Positions 36,547 through 48,036 of a stretch of DNA of 64,000 bases are shown here, piece after piece; within the stretch, counting starts at the first letter, position 1; each line of letters starts with the position of its first letter. The stretch is from Amia ocellicauda (lineage: Eukaryota > Chordata > Actinopteri > Amiiformes > Amiidae), in contig NC_089857.1 in assembly GCF_036373705.1 (NCBI RefSeq), forward strand, positions 37,272,784-37,336,783. Direction: 5' to 3'. The position numbers and the translations under genes are program-made. The notes beneath the pieces were generated by a model that saw nothing but the letters and a program-made list of their open reading frames with translations, was not told the origin of the DNA and did not search any database.

Positions 36547-36963
36547 TCTGATTCTGAAAGCAGAACACCCCAAGAACAAGCAGGAACTAAAGACAGCTGC
36601 AGTGCAGGCCTGGCAGAGCATCACCAGGGAAGAAACCCAGCATCTGGTGATGTCTATGGGTTCCAGACTTCAGGCAGTCATTGACTGCAAAGGATTTACT
36701 ACCAAGTATTGACTCACAATTTAATTCATAATTATGTTACGTTGTCCAATTGCTTTTGAGCCCCTAAAATTGGGGGGACCACATATACAAATGTGTGTAA
36801 TTCCTACACCGTTCACCCAATTTAGATGTAACTACCCTCAAATTAAAGATGAAAGTCTACACTTAAAGCACATCTTGATTGTTTCCTTTCACATCCATTG
36901 TGGTGTACAGAGCCAAAATGATGACAATTGTGTCACTGTTCAAATATGTATGGACCTAACTGT
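36547..36963 (+). pseudogene. 3' fragment of a second Tc1 family (family B)
   Basis: The plus strand encodes a Tc1-type C-terminus (AWQSITREETQHLVMSMGSR then LQAVIDCKGFTTKY) followed by a 3' region. It ends in GGACCTAACTG and a TA, a plausible terminal inverted repeat end. Everything upstream of this C-terminus is replaced by family A sequence of opposite orientation. Confidence 0.7.
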
Positions 36964-37330
36964 ACAACCCCATTACCAACCCTATTGCTAACCCAACCTG
37001 TTACCCTAACCTTAACCCTAAAACCCTACAATAGTAAACACACAATGCCCAAAATCCAGTTTTAAAAGTATACAAACATGGCCAGTTTAGAAAGAACTGT
37101 GACAAGATTTATTATTTTGGTTTTTATGTGAACAGGCACAAGTTGGAGGTCTGAGAAACAATGTAAATGATCTATAAAGGCAGGAAGATGAATTGTTTGA
37201 GAGATCCATAAAATCATAGAACAGCGTACCATTGTACCACTTTGTAATAAATACATCATTTTCAGGAGCCACAATATGAGAGAAAAAACACATAGTTTCT
37301 TGTCTACCCTACAATTTTTTTTTTCCCTAC
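36964..37330. other. Spacer between Tc1 fossils and LINE
   Basis: It contains a degenerate CCCTAA-like run (about 36967-37029, with TTACCCTAACCTTAACCCTA). Otherwise nothing was recognised. Confidence 0.5.
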
Positions 37331-37334
37331 TACT

Positions 37335-39945
37335 CATAAGAACATGAGAAACATAAGAAAGTTTACAAATGAGAGGAGGCCATTCGACCCATCATGCTTG
37401 TTTGGTGTCCATTAATAACTAAGTGATCCAAGGATCCTATCTAGTCTATTTTTAAATGTTCACAAATTTTCAGCTTCTACCACATCGCTGGGGAGTTTGT
37501 TCCAGATTGTGACGACTCTCTGTGTAAAGAAGTATCTCCTGTTTTCTGTCTTGAATGCCTTGAAGCCCAATTTCCATTTGTGTCCCCAGGTGCGTGTGTC
37601 CCTGCTGATCTGGAAAAGCTCCTCTGGTTTGATGTGGTCGATGCCTTTCATGATTTTGAAGACTTGAATCAAGTCCCCACGTAGTCTCCTCTGTTCCAGG
37701 GTGAAAAGGTTCAGTTCCCTCAGTCTCTCAGTAGGACATTCCCTTCAGACCTGAAATAAGTCTGGTTGCTCTTCTCTGAACTGCCTCTAGAGCAGCGATG
37801 TCTTTCTTGAAGTGTGGAGCCCAGAACTGTCCACAGTATCCAGATGAGCTCTAACTAGTGCATTGTACAGTCTGAACATCACTGCCCTTGTTCTCAATTC
37901 TACACTTTTGACAATATACCCTAACATTCTGTTTGCCTTTTTTATTGCTTCCCCACATTGTTTGGATGGAGAAAGTGAGGAGTCCACATAGACTCCTAGA
38001 TCGTTCTCATGCGTTACTTCATCTAGTTCTATTCCTCCCATAGTGTAATTATAGTGGACATTTTTGTTACCTGCATGTATTACCTTGCACTTGTCCACAT
38101 TGAATTTCATCTGCCAGGTGTCGGCCCACAACTGAATGTTTTCTAAGTCCCTTTGAATAGCCTGTGCTGCCGAGATTGTATCTGCTTAGGCACCTATTGT
38201 AGTATCATCTGCAAATTTGACAAGTTTGCTAACTATCCCAGAGTCCAGATCATTAATATAGATTAGAAAAAGCAAAGGCCCTAGTACTGATCCCTGTGGA
38301 ACTCCACTAACAACCTCACTCCAGTTAGAAGCAACTCCTCTAATCGACACCCTCTGCTTCCTATACATCAACCAGTTCATAATCCATCTACTTACATTAC
38401 CCTGAATGCCTACAGCTTCCAATTTGAGGATCAGTCTTTGGTGTGGAACCTTATCAAAAGCTTTTTAAAAATTTAAGTATATCATATCATATGCTTTCAT
38501 GTGATCTACAGCTGCAGCTGCATGTTCAATGCTCCTTGATTTTCTGTCTAATCATTTTTTCCAACATATTACAAGTGATGCAGGTGAGACTGATTGGTCT
38601 GTAATTTCCTGGCTCAGTTTTGTCCTCTTTCTTGTGGATTGGTATGACATTTGCTGTCTTCCAGTCAGTTGGCACATCCCCTGTTCTAAATATCTTTTGG
38701 AATATTTGAGTTAGTGGCCTATAAATAAGTTCCCTCATTTCTTTAAGTACTGTTGGAAATATCCCATCTGGCCCAGGTGATTTGTTTGATTTTAATTCTG
38801 CTAGTCCCTTTAGTACCTCCTCCTCATTTACCCTTTGACTGGACTGGTTGTTGTTATCTGTTTTTTCTTTTGTAAAAACCTCATTTAGAACATTTGCCAC
38901 ATCTTGTTCGCTTTTCACTTCCAACTTTATTGTCCTCTTGCTGTTGTAGTATTGAAAAAAGCTCTTTGCATTAGTTTTAGCTCCAAGAGCTATGTTTCTT
39001 TCTATTTCCCTCTTTGCTTTCCTGATCCCTTTCTTAACATCTCTTTGTAGTTCAACATATTCTTTGTATTTTGTTTAATCTCTATCCCTTTTGTAGGCAC
39101 TATACAACATTTTCTTTCTCTTGATATTTTTTTGCATACCTCTATTAGACCATTTTGGCCAATGTTTTTGGGTCCTTAATTTGTTACGTTTTGGTACAAA
39201 AGCCTCAAGTAGTATATTCTTAAAATATAAATATATATCATATAATATATATAATTTTCAACTGAATCTGTATCCAGTGTGCTCCAGTTTAACTCTCCAG
39301 GCTAAGTGCCGCCTCATACTTTCAAGGTTTGCTTTTCAAAAAATGGAAGACCATTGATTTAGACTTGGGCCTTGTTTTTTGAAAGAATGCCTCAAAGCTA
39401 AGCATATTGTGATCACAGTTTGCCATTGGTTCTCTAACTAGTGTCCCTCTGACTCTATTTTGGTCATTTGAAAATATCAAGTCAATGCATGCACTCTCTC
39501 TAGTTGGTTCCCTGAAAAATTGAGTTACTAAGCAGTCATTTACCATCTCAACCATTTCTATTTCTGCTTCTGTAGTCCCCACTGGGCTTTCCCAGTCTAT
39601 GTTTGGGAAATTGAAATCCCCCATTATAACAGCCACATCCTTGATACATGCAGTCCTGATTACATTGTACAATGCAACATCTTCCTGAATATCTGAGTTG
39701 GGTGGTCTGTAACACACTCCTAATCCTCTGCATATTTTATTCAAAAGTTTAACCCACAAAGATTCTGTTTTGTTACTAGGATCTAATTTGAGTTATTCTA
39801 CCTCAATGTTATTTCTGACATATAATGCTACCCACCACCTCTTCAATTTTGCCTGTCTCTCCTAAACTGTGTGTATCCTTTCAACTTGTATTCATCCCCA
39901 TCATTTTCTGTAAGCCATGTTTCCATCACTCCTTTACTGCAGCTG
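37335..39945 (-). pseudogene. 5'-truncated, decayed CR1-like LINE
   Basis: Reading the minus strand: an AP-endonuclease piece (ETWLTENDGDEYKLKGY near 39.9 kb, then VIMGDFNFPNIDW and CDHNMLSFEAFF, to 39.32 kb) and a gap. Reverse transcriptase follows (SNKSPGPDGIFPTVLKEM, GNYRPISLTC, then VVSGVPQGSVLGPLLFLIYI and the catalytic FADDT, 38.92-38.18 kb). Last comes the C-terminal region (ADTWQMKFNVDKCKVIHAGN, 38.13 kb) and a tail to 37.46 kb. Stops and frame changes separate these pieces. The 3' end carries a GAGAGGAGGCCATTCGACCC-type tail. The domain order and 5' truncation fit CR1-group LINEs. Confidence 0.82.
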
Positions 39946-42026
39946 ACAAATCGTAAACAGTGAGGTGCTCAGACTTCTGTTTGCATGTTGATCCTAACAA
40001 CATCAATAGGATACAGGATAGCTGTTCACATGAAGGGAATGTGTGAAGCTGCAGTGAGCCTCCAGCTGTCAGAGCCCTGTCTGTGTGCCCTGTCAGTTAC
40101 ATAGTGATGAGACTGCTGGCACTGCTTTCTCTGTGACACAAGCTCAGCCTATTTATTAGGCGGTAGGTCATCCAGACAGTCAAGAAAGAGAAGTACAGTA
40201 AAGTACTTCCATTACGATAAAACAACACCACAAAAGTCCTTTTGCCAGCGGTGTGCGATCACATCTCGTCTTTTAAATGTGTTTAAGCCCTTCATATGGC
40301 ACAGTGGGAGGCAAACAGCAGGATACTGAATTCATACATTCTGAGTGAAAAGGTGATATTTGCCAAAACACATGAAGTTCAGAGGCGCTACAAAACTTGT
40401 CTTAATTTGTGTACAGCTAATGGAATAGGAAATCCTGCTTTAAAACTTTAACACCCTTGGAGACTGGCTTCATGAGACAATCAGAATTGCTCTGTGCTAG
40501 TTAGGTAATGACATCAAAACAGCCAAACAATGTTACATAACAACCACAGCACGGCAAGTGACCACACAGAGCTGCTGAAAGGCAGTCTTCGTGCAGTCAC
40601 TTAGCACTTAAAAGAAGATGTTACTTGTGACATAAACCTGGCAGAATATACTTTTATCCAAAGTCACTTACAGAGCTAAGGGGGTGAGTAGCAGTAAGTC
40701 ATACTGTCATCTGTAAGTAATTCTCTTTATCAAAGAGCTATATTTTACTTTCAATATGAATGGCAGAGCACATGAAAATAAATGAACTTACTCAGTATAA
40801 TAGATGGTTCAGGGGCTTCTCTCAAGAACCTCCTAATAACAAGTCCTTAACCTCAACCATACCTAGGCTAGGGCCCTATTGTTTAATCTATACAGAAAGA
40901 AGGCAATCAAGCCAATATATGTTTCTTCTCTCATATAGCAGCCACCCATGACTGCTGTTGCCCTGATGTACTCTCTGCTGTCACATACTTTGCACTAAGC
41001 ACCTCCTGGCCAAACTATTCACCCGTTTCAGCAGCCAGCTTAGCACCAACTGATTATAGCCTACTAGAGTCATGCACTTGTCCTGTGTGATATTAAAATA
41101 ACCCAATAAAGCCAGCAGCAGGGATTCTTTTACAAGGAGATCCCCTTCCATGACGAACTAATGTGCAACCAGTGAACAAAGGGCTCTGGTACAGGACCCC
41201 TCTGAAAATCAGGCTCAGTCTCTTTCGTGGATGGAAAACTTATACCCAGATTTTACAACTCTTTTCAAATATTTTAAATATTGTCGTTTCCCTTTGGCTT
41301 CATGACGAACAGTAAATAATTACATTATACATAATAATAGCACAGTAATTGCTTAAGTAGTCTGCACTTTTCTTCGGCTTGCTACTTTGTAATGTAATTT
41401 GCATTAAACACTTTGCGAGTGTGTGTTCTCGCTGCATTATCAAACACTCCCACTGAACATAAATCATTGCGCTGCCCAGGGGACTCGGATTCCAGAGAAC
41501 AGTGGAATCCCCATGTTGGCAATAGACATGTTTCCAGCCATGATTAATCTCACATTATAACTTCTCATCAGCTGGACCATTAAAAGGACTGCACCTGTTA
41601 ACATCTTAACCCGGGGGCTCAGTTAAGTTTGGTAAATCTTTCTTACTGCAAAGGGGGATTATGCATGGGTACAGTAGGAAGGAATTTTGGAGGGGGGAGC
41701 TAAATTAAAGCATTATATGAGGCAGCATATAACATATATACAAATACCATTCCAACGTAATAGTCCATCCATAGCCCTAAATATATTTCTGTTTTCACAG
41801 TTGTGCTGGTGGAGAAAGCAATAGTGCTGTGCTCATGGGGACTGCTGTGTTGGTAATGGCTCAGATGTCCCCCCAACCTGTTGATCTGAATACACATATA
41901 GCCCCTAACAGCAGTGTCTGATTGAAAACTGTTCTCCATTTTATTAACCCTTCCTCCCTTCATATAAGACACTACATTTCTTAATTATAAACTACTACTA
42001 CTAATACTCTACTATATATATATATA
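39946..42026. other. Intergenic: LINE to first full-length Tc1/mariner copy
   Basis: No gene was recognised. A short TTTTATCCAAAGTCACTTAC motif (40651-40670), common in fish dispersed repeats, is present. A short (TA)n precedes the transposon. Confidence 0.5.
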
Positions 42027-43244
42027 CACTCACCTAAAGGATTATTAGGAACACCATACTAATACTGTGTTTGACCCCCTTTCGCCTTCAGAACTGCCTT
42101 AATTCTACGTGGCATTGATTCAACAAGGTGCTGAAAGCATTCTTTAGAAATGTTGGCCCATATTGATAGGATAGCATCTTGCAGTTGATGGAGATTTGTG
42201 GGATGCACATCCAGGGCACGAAGCTCCCGTTCCACCACATCCCAAAGATGCTCTATTGGGTTGACATCTGGTGACTGTGGGGGCCAGTTTAGTACAGTGA
42301 ACTCATTGTCATGTTCAAGAAACCAATTTGAAATGATTCGACCTTTGTGACATGGTGCATTATCCTGCTGGAAGTAGCCATCAGAGGATGGGTACATGGT
42401 GGTCATAAAGGGATGGACATGGTCAGAAACAATGCTCAGGTAGGCCGTGGCATTTAAACGATGCCCAATTGGCACTAAGGGGCCTAAAGTGTGCCAAGAA
42501 AACATCCCCCACACCATTACACCACCACCACCAGCCTGCACAGTGGTAACAAGGCATGATGGATCCATGTTCTCATTCTGTTTACGCCAAATTCTGACTC
42601 TACCATCTGAGTGTCTCAACAGAAATCGAGACTCAACAGACCAGGCAACATTTTTCCAGTCTTCAACTGTCCAATTTTGGTGAGCTTGTGCAAATTGTAG
42701 CCTCTTTTTCCTATTTGTAGTGGAGATGAGTGGTACCCGGTGGGGTCTTCTGCTGTTGTAGCCCATCCGCCTCAAGGTTGTACGTCTTGTGGCTTCACAA
42801 ATGCTTTGCTGCATACCTCGGTTGTAACGAGTGGTTATTTCAGTCAAAGTTGCTCTTCTATCAGCTTGAATCAGTGGGCCCATTCTCCTCTGACCTCTAG
42901 CATCAACAAGGCATTTTCGCCCACAGGACTGCCGCTTACTGGATGTTTTTCCCTTTTCACACCATTCTTTGTAAACCCTAGAAATGGTTGTGCGTGAAAA
43001 TCCCAGTAACTGAGCAGATTGTGAAATACTCAGACCGGCCCGTCTGGCACCAACAACCATGCCACGCTCAAAATTGCTTAAATCACCTTTCTTTCCCATT
43101 CAGACATTCAGTTTGGAGTTCAGGAGATTGTCTTGACCAGGACCACACCCCTAAATGCATTGAAGCAACTGCCATGTGATTGGTTGGTTAGATAATTGCA
43201 TTAATGAGAAATTGAACAGGTGTTCCTAATAATCCTTTAGGTGA

Positions 43245-43247
<3 letters not shown>
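42027..43247 (-). mobile_element. Full-length 1,221-bp Tc1/mariner element, DD36E type, copy 1
   Basis: Both ends carry the same 29-bp terminal inverted repeat, starting CACTCACCTAAAGGATTATT. The left end abuts TA, and both flanks are (TA)n microsatellite, so insertion was into an AT run; the base pair right of the element reads TG before the TA run. The element encodes one 346-codon transposase. The D-to-E spacing is 36, as in the published DD36E (Incomer) family. The near-identical copy at 51757 has the same length. Confidence 0.9.
42059..43099 (-). CDS. DD36E Tc1/mariner transposase, full-length but catalytically dead
   Basis: The 346-residue frame has no internal stop and begins at ATG (43099-43097). 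Residues 7-45 form a helix-turn-helix (SISQSAQLLGFSRTTISRVY) that should bind the terminal repeats. The DDE catalytic domain follows. The second Asp (246, FQQDNAPCHKGR) and the Glu (283, NPIEHLWD) are present. The first catalytic residue is Val155 (AWSVESRF; codon at 42637-42635) where the other copy has Asp. Loss of a metal-binding Asp should abolish cleavage. It differs from the other copy at about ten residues in total, including Val for Leu at 279. A protein of this kind may still bind ends and interfere with an active transposase, but that is inference. Confidence 0.93.
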   Translation of the reverse strand: MGKKGDLSNFERGMVVGARRAGLSISQSAQLLGFSRTTISRVYKEWCEKGKTSSKRQSCGRKCLVDARGQRRMGPLIQADRRATLTEITTRYNRGMQQSICEATRRTTLRRMGYNSRRPHRVPLISTTNRKKRLQFAQAHQNWTVEDWKNVAWSVESRFLLRHSDGRVRIWRKQNENMDPSCLVTTVQAGGGGVMVWGMFSWHTLGPLVPIGHRLNATAYLSIVSDHVHPFMTTMYPSSDGYFQQDNAPCHKGRIISNWFLEHDNEFTVLNWPPQSPDVNPIEHLWDVVERELRALDVHPTNLHQLQDAILSIWANISKECFQHLVESMPRRIKAVLKAKGGQTQY

Positions 43248-43287
<40 letters not shown>

Positions 43288-44235
43288 AAAATTAAAACAC
43301 ACATTTTAGTAAGTAATGGATGAAAGAAACTGCAGACAGATTAATTTTGTAAAATTGAAACTTGTATTTATTTTTTATAACACCTTCTGTATTATTATAT
43401 AAATAATAATAGCCTGTTTTTTTTTTTTTTCCAGTCAAATCTAGATTTATGTCCAAAACGAACAGGCTGTAAGGAGTGCAGGAAGTATTTATGATATCCT
43501 CTTGTGATAAATCATCTATATTAAGCATACTGCCAAAGCCCCAAGAAACCTATTATCTCTGACAGAATTTGAGTATCCACTCTATAAAAAGTAGACCTTT
43601 AGGATTTATACTCTGTGCGTCACAGAGGTCTAATATTCATTAAGTGCTCCCATTTCTTGGGATTTAAATGGCAGTCTAAGTGGTTTGTTTGTCGTTGTGA
43701 TGTTATTACTGTAGACGGAAAGTGGCAGATCTTTATCGTCTATTATTGTGTCCGACGTGACAGACTACAATCTAATCTCATGTTTTTCTGCTAACATGAA
43801 TCTTGATTTATGATGCAGCTGTTACCTACCCTGAAACACAGGAGAGCAGAGACTTTTGGTTTCCCACACAGTCCCCCACAGTTTCTGTGAAGCTCCCGCT
43901 GGCAAACAAATATAAGCCCCCAGGAGTGTGTGAAGTGTGAGGCTGTGTGGGAGATGGAGGCTCTGTTTAGTATGGATGCCTGGAAGCAGCTCACAGGACA
44001 CAGCTGGGAACCTGTAGGCTGAGTGGAGTGGCATAACTTACCAACACGTCTGTCAGATCAGCCATTTTGGTTTCATCTTTTAAAAAAGGAGAAGAGGAGG
44101 AGAATGTTTCAGTTTAACTTCCCTCAGTAAAAGTGATGTTGTCTGTTATACTGTGTCAAGGCAGCGCCCTTGAATGACTAGAATGACTATGCTGTTGGCC
44201 CAGATCAAAACACTGATTATAACTTCATCCATATA
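43248..44235. other. Intergenic spacer with (TA)n
   Basis: A (GT)(AT)n run at 43248-43285 adjoins the transposon. The rest shows no recognisable feature. Confidence 0.5.
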
Positions 44236-44307
44236 CAGCTCTGGAAAAAATTAAGAGACCACTCCAAGTTCAGAACTCAATGTTAAGTTTCATTTTTTCC
44301 AGAGCTG
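44236..44307. mobile_element. 72-bp Tc1/mariner-type mini-element
   Basis: The ends are inverted repeats: CAGCTCTGGAAAAAATTAAG on the left, and CAGCTCTGGAAAAAATGAAA on the opposite strand at the right. TA lies on both sides. The interior is only about 30 bp. It has no coding capacity and would depend on a transposase supplied in trans. Confidence 0.75.
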
Positions 44308-45475
44308 TATATATTAAACATTAATAGGGTCAAACAAGAACAGGGATGATCATCGTTAATACAAATAAAAAACAACCCAGAATGGAATGATCCAGCAATG
44401 TTTGTTTTTCTTAAATGCAGATTTTTCAGCTCATTTACATTTTACTGGGTCAAACATGTTGGCAGCAGTAACGCTGGAGGAAGCTGCGGCCGGATGACGG
44501 GCGAGACAGGTACAGGAATGAGGCCATGCCTGAGGGGGGCTGCCTGCATTAGCAACACAGAAACGGAGAAGGGGGAGAGACGAAAGAAAATATGAAGGAA
44601 CTCTTTCTCTTCTATCCCAAAGTTGAGCACTGAACATAGCAAATGGTAAATGATTGTTGGGGACAGTTTCCAATCTGTGAGGGTTTCCAGTACACCCTAG
44701 TGCAAATTTCAATTTGTAGTAGTAGTGGTTAAATTTTGCAGTGAGAAAAAAATACATTTCACGGTCTATTTTAAGGACTGAATTGTGAAATCAGATAGCT
44801 AAATGTGGGTCAGATTTGAAATAGGGTTTCTAGAAGAGTGTCTAGCATATGCAAGTGAGGTCAATATCTATAAAATTGTATGAATTATGCTGTAACGTTT
44901 TTTAAATCTTTGCTAGTCTATTCTCAAAGCTGCTTTGTGCTTAGATGTTATAAATAAATATCTCTTACGTTATCAATTAATTTGTTAGTCTACTGACAAT
45001 ACACATTGATCTCTTCACTGCTGGGAAATTGTACTGAACAATTTCAGGCAAAGTTTTCATGTGTAGAAAAATAAGAGAGGAAATCTAAAGGACAGCCACA
45101 GTATCACCATATAATAAAGACGTGATTGCAGGCAAGAGGAACAGACATAATCAGGTCACGGTGAGCTGCCTTCCCAGGGCAGTGGCATGTCGAGAAATAT
45201 TTTTTCAAAGGCCGGAGGGGTCTATCCTTGATAATGTCCAGATTGCTGTCTTTCCTGCAGCCCAGAAAGACCACTGCAAAGTCATATGAAGAAAACACGG
45301 AAAACATTTGTTTAATTTGGAAAGTACATGTATACTAAATATACACCCATGGACAAATATTTTGTCTTTTAATAAAAACAGATTCAACAGACTTTAACCA
45401 TCATACCAAACAATTGTTAGCTATGAGATACAAGTGCAATAATAAATAGTGCAGCATGTTCCACATTCAGACCAC
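44308..45475. other. Intergenic spacer
   Basis: It holds a small GC-rich patch at about 44470-44580, unusual in this AT-rich stretch. No gene was recognised. Confidence 0.45.
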
Positions 45476-45657
45476 GGGCCGGATTAAATCAAAACTTTGA
45501 CCCACCTGCTAATAGAAAACTATAGAACTGTACTCAGTTGCGGGTCCATTTTTATTAAGATTTCATTATCTTATAATCATAAATGTAACCGCTATGATGT
45601 ACAGGTTTGTAGTTTTCTATTAGCGGTTGGGTCAAAGTTTTGATTTAATCCAGCCCC
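45476..45657. mobile_element. Long-armed hairpin mini-element (182 bp)
   Basis: The left arm (45476-45533) begins GGGCCGGATTAAATCAAAAC and is nearly perfectly complementary to the right arm (45598-45657), which on the other strand begins GGGGCTGGATTAAATCAAAA. The arms are about 58-60 bp with a loop of about 64 bp. No convincing target duplication was seen, so the superfamily is unassigned. Confidence 0.65.
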
Positions 45658-48031
45658 TTTTTTATTTTAGTTTTGTAATGTAAGGAGATGAGGCATGTGA
45701 AGGGAACAGCCCATCAACAATCTTACTTCAGTTTGGTGTGCTGAAACCTCAGCAGCTGATGAATGTTCAGGATTTAATACACACACAACGCATAACAGTC
45801 TGTTCCACCATTTATTTTAAGGTATGCCTTTAAAATGGTATTTGTAATGGTATTTCTGGAATTATTACATGTAATATGAGTAGGGAGAAGTGCCTGAAAG
45901 CAAAAATGCATCAAGGAGAAATGAAGATTAGGACTGGTGAGATTTAGTAGAAGAGGGAGGGGAGGATTATTTGTGTTTGAGTACGTTGAAGCTAGACTGG
46001 TTTTAAGACTGTCAGTCTAGCAGTCAAGTCCTCTTGACTGGAGAACACTCAGTAGCTGTCAACACTCAGTAGCTGTCAACACTCAGTAGCTGTCAAGGGC
46101 ACATAATGTCATATACAAAAGCCCACACTTAGCCTCCAGCTAAGTGATGTAATTGTAAGATGAAATTGCACATGCACTAAGGGTGAGATTTGTTTCCAAC
46201 ATGGCAAAATTGTAAGAGCAAGTATAGAGGAACAGGTAGAGAACCTGACACTTTTGCTGTGAATTGCCAATTCTAAGGATTATTTTCACCCCCAAGTACA
46301 CATTTATTATGACAGACATTCAATATTTATTACTAGCCTGTAACATACTACAAAATAGGTTATCCCACAGGTGCTTGACTGAGCTGCAGCATGGATCCTG
46401 TAAAGGCTGAAATAGGAGCTACAGATGTTTCCTGTCCAAATCAGGATTGGGTACTGTATTGAATTTTAAACATTATGTCATTGTATAAGCATGTAAAGCA
46501 TTTATTTTCACTGCATGATGTCCAGGTGAACAATTTACATCATTTGAGTTGCAATGTAAAGCTATATTTTATAAATACACCAAATATAGAGTGTATATTC
46601 AAAAGTAAATACTATAGTATGTTTTTAAAGGAGTATTTTATGAGCAAGGCAGAGTCATGGAGAAACATTCAGAGTATGAAGTCAGCTTTGGAAAGAATAA
46701 AGCACAGCTGGTGTTCAAAAACAAAAATCATCACTTTGTGGAAAAAATGCAAGTGTTTACTCTGCAAATGTGTGTCAGAGCATTTGCTAAAGTTTCTATT
46801 ATTTTGGCAAAGGAAGCTTCATGTAGACTCTCTTGAATACATCACATTGGCATGATATATTTTTCCTGACTAGAGAGAAATAAACAATCTTCACATCCAA
46901 GAGGGAAGGTCCAAATTGGGAATTCTGCAGACCTGTAAACAGTGAAGCTAGATTAACAACTTTGGAATGCACATTATTTTGAGGCCAGAACCTTTATTTA
47001 TAGCATTCAAGAAGTATTTCAAAACATTTTAAAATACTATTATCATGCCCAGACTATGCACACACTATATTTTTTAGAGGGTTGCATGGCTAGAAAATGT
47101 GGAGCAAGGTACCTGCTATGAAAAGTATTTTAATACAGGTTTCAAAGAAGAGCACAGAGTTTGTCACACAGCATTCACAGCAGGTTTGCTGGAAACAACA
47201 GCTTATTCAGAATACCAAATAATCAGCCATCAATTCAAAATTAGCTTCAAGCAAGAACTGACATAGTTTTTCAGAAAGTATTGCAACAACCCACTTATGC
47301 CACAAAATTAAGTAAATGATTATTGCATGTGACAGTGGACAGTGGCAAGTGTATAATTTTGGCACCAATACAGGCGCTGTATTTCAGCTGGAAATGTTGA
47401 ATACATTCTGGCAATTTCTATGAACCAGTTTGTTGAAGTTGAGTACAATTTGCATAGTTAGTTGTATTTCTTTAAATGTTTTTTATTTAAGGCCACTCTG
47501 CCAAAGCCCACTGATCAGCAAAGAGCATTAAGTCTCATCTTGCTTTACCAGTTGCTTGTAAAATGTTGATTTAAGAACTGCATTGGGAAACATACATTCC
47601 CTTCCCAATCCCATCAGAACCCAATGCAGAGAAAAACATGTAATTATACATTTGTTTATGAGAACATTTATACGAAACCCAAATGAGGATATGAAACAAA
47701 AGGACTATGGAACAAGGCAGACATCTACATTTGGCCTGATTAGACTTCCTATTTCTAAAAAATGTGTTTACCATTATAAAAATCTATAGTGATTATGACA
47801 TGTACATGATACACTCTTAGCAAAGAATTATAGGAACAGTATGGTGTGCAACATGCTTGTTTACATGTCTTTATTATGAACAAGAATCATAAGAGCAATT
47901 TTTAAAACTATTTTCATGTCCCTTGCAGCTGTGTATTGAGATCACTTGATGTAATGATGTAACTTTGTTTCCAGACACACTTGCAGGCATAAGCAGTCTT
48001 TCAATGCAGCTTCCTCTGTTATGCTAATGCT
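45658..48031. other. Intergenic spacer
   Basis: It contains three tandem 17-bp units (46044-46094). A 126-codon open frame at 46475-46855 is AT-rich and unlike any known protein. Nothing else was recognised. Confidence 0.45.
46044..46094 (+). repeat. 17-bp tandem repeat, three perfect copies
   Basis: The unit AACACTCAGTAGCTGTC occurs at 46044, 46061 and 46078 without change. Confidence 0.92.
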
Positions 48032-48036
48032 AACTA

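Noticed and set aside
42447..43179. Several plus-strand frames within transposon copy 1 (and the mirror set in copy 2)
   Set aside because: They are antisense shadows of the transposase frame and recur identically in both copies for that reason.
44460..44600. GC-rich patch as a coding exon
   Set aside because: Frames on both strands resemble no protein, and no paired splice sites in phase were found.
46475..46855. 126-codon open frame in the intergenic stretch
   Set aside because: It is AT-rich, has no recognisable domain or homologue and no promoter context. Length is not unusual for chance in such sequence.
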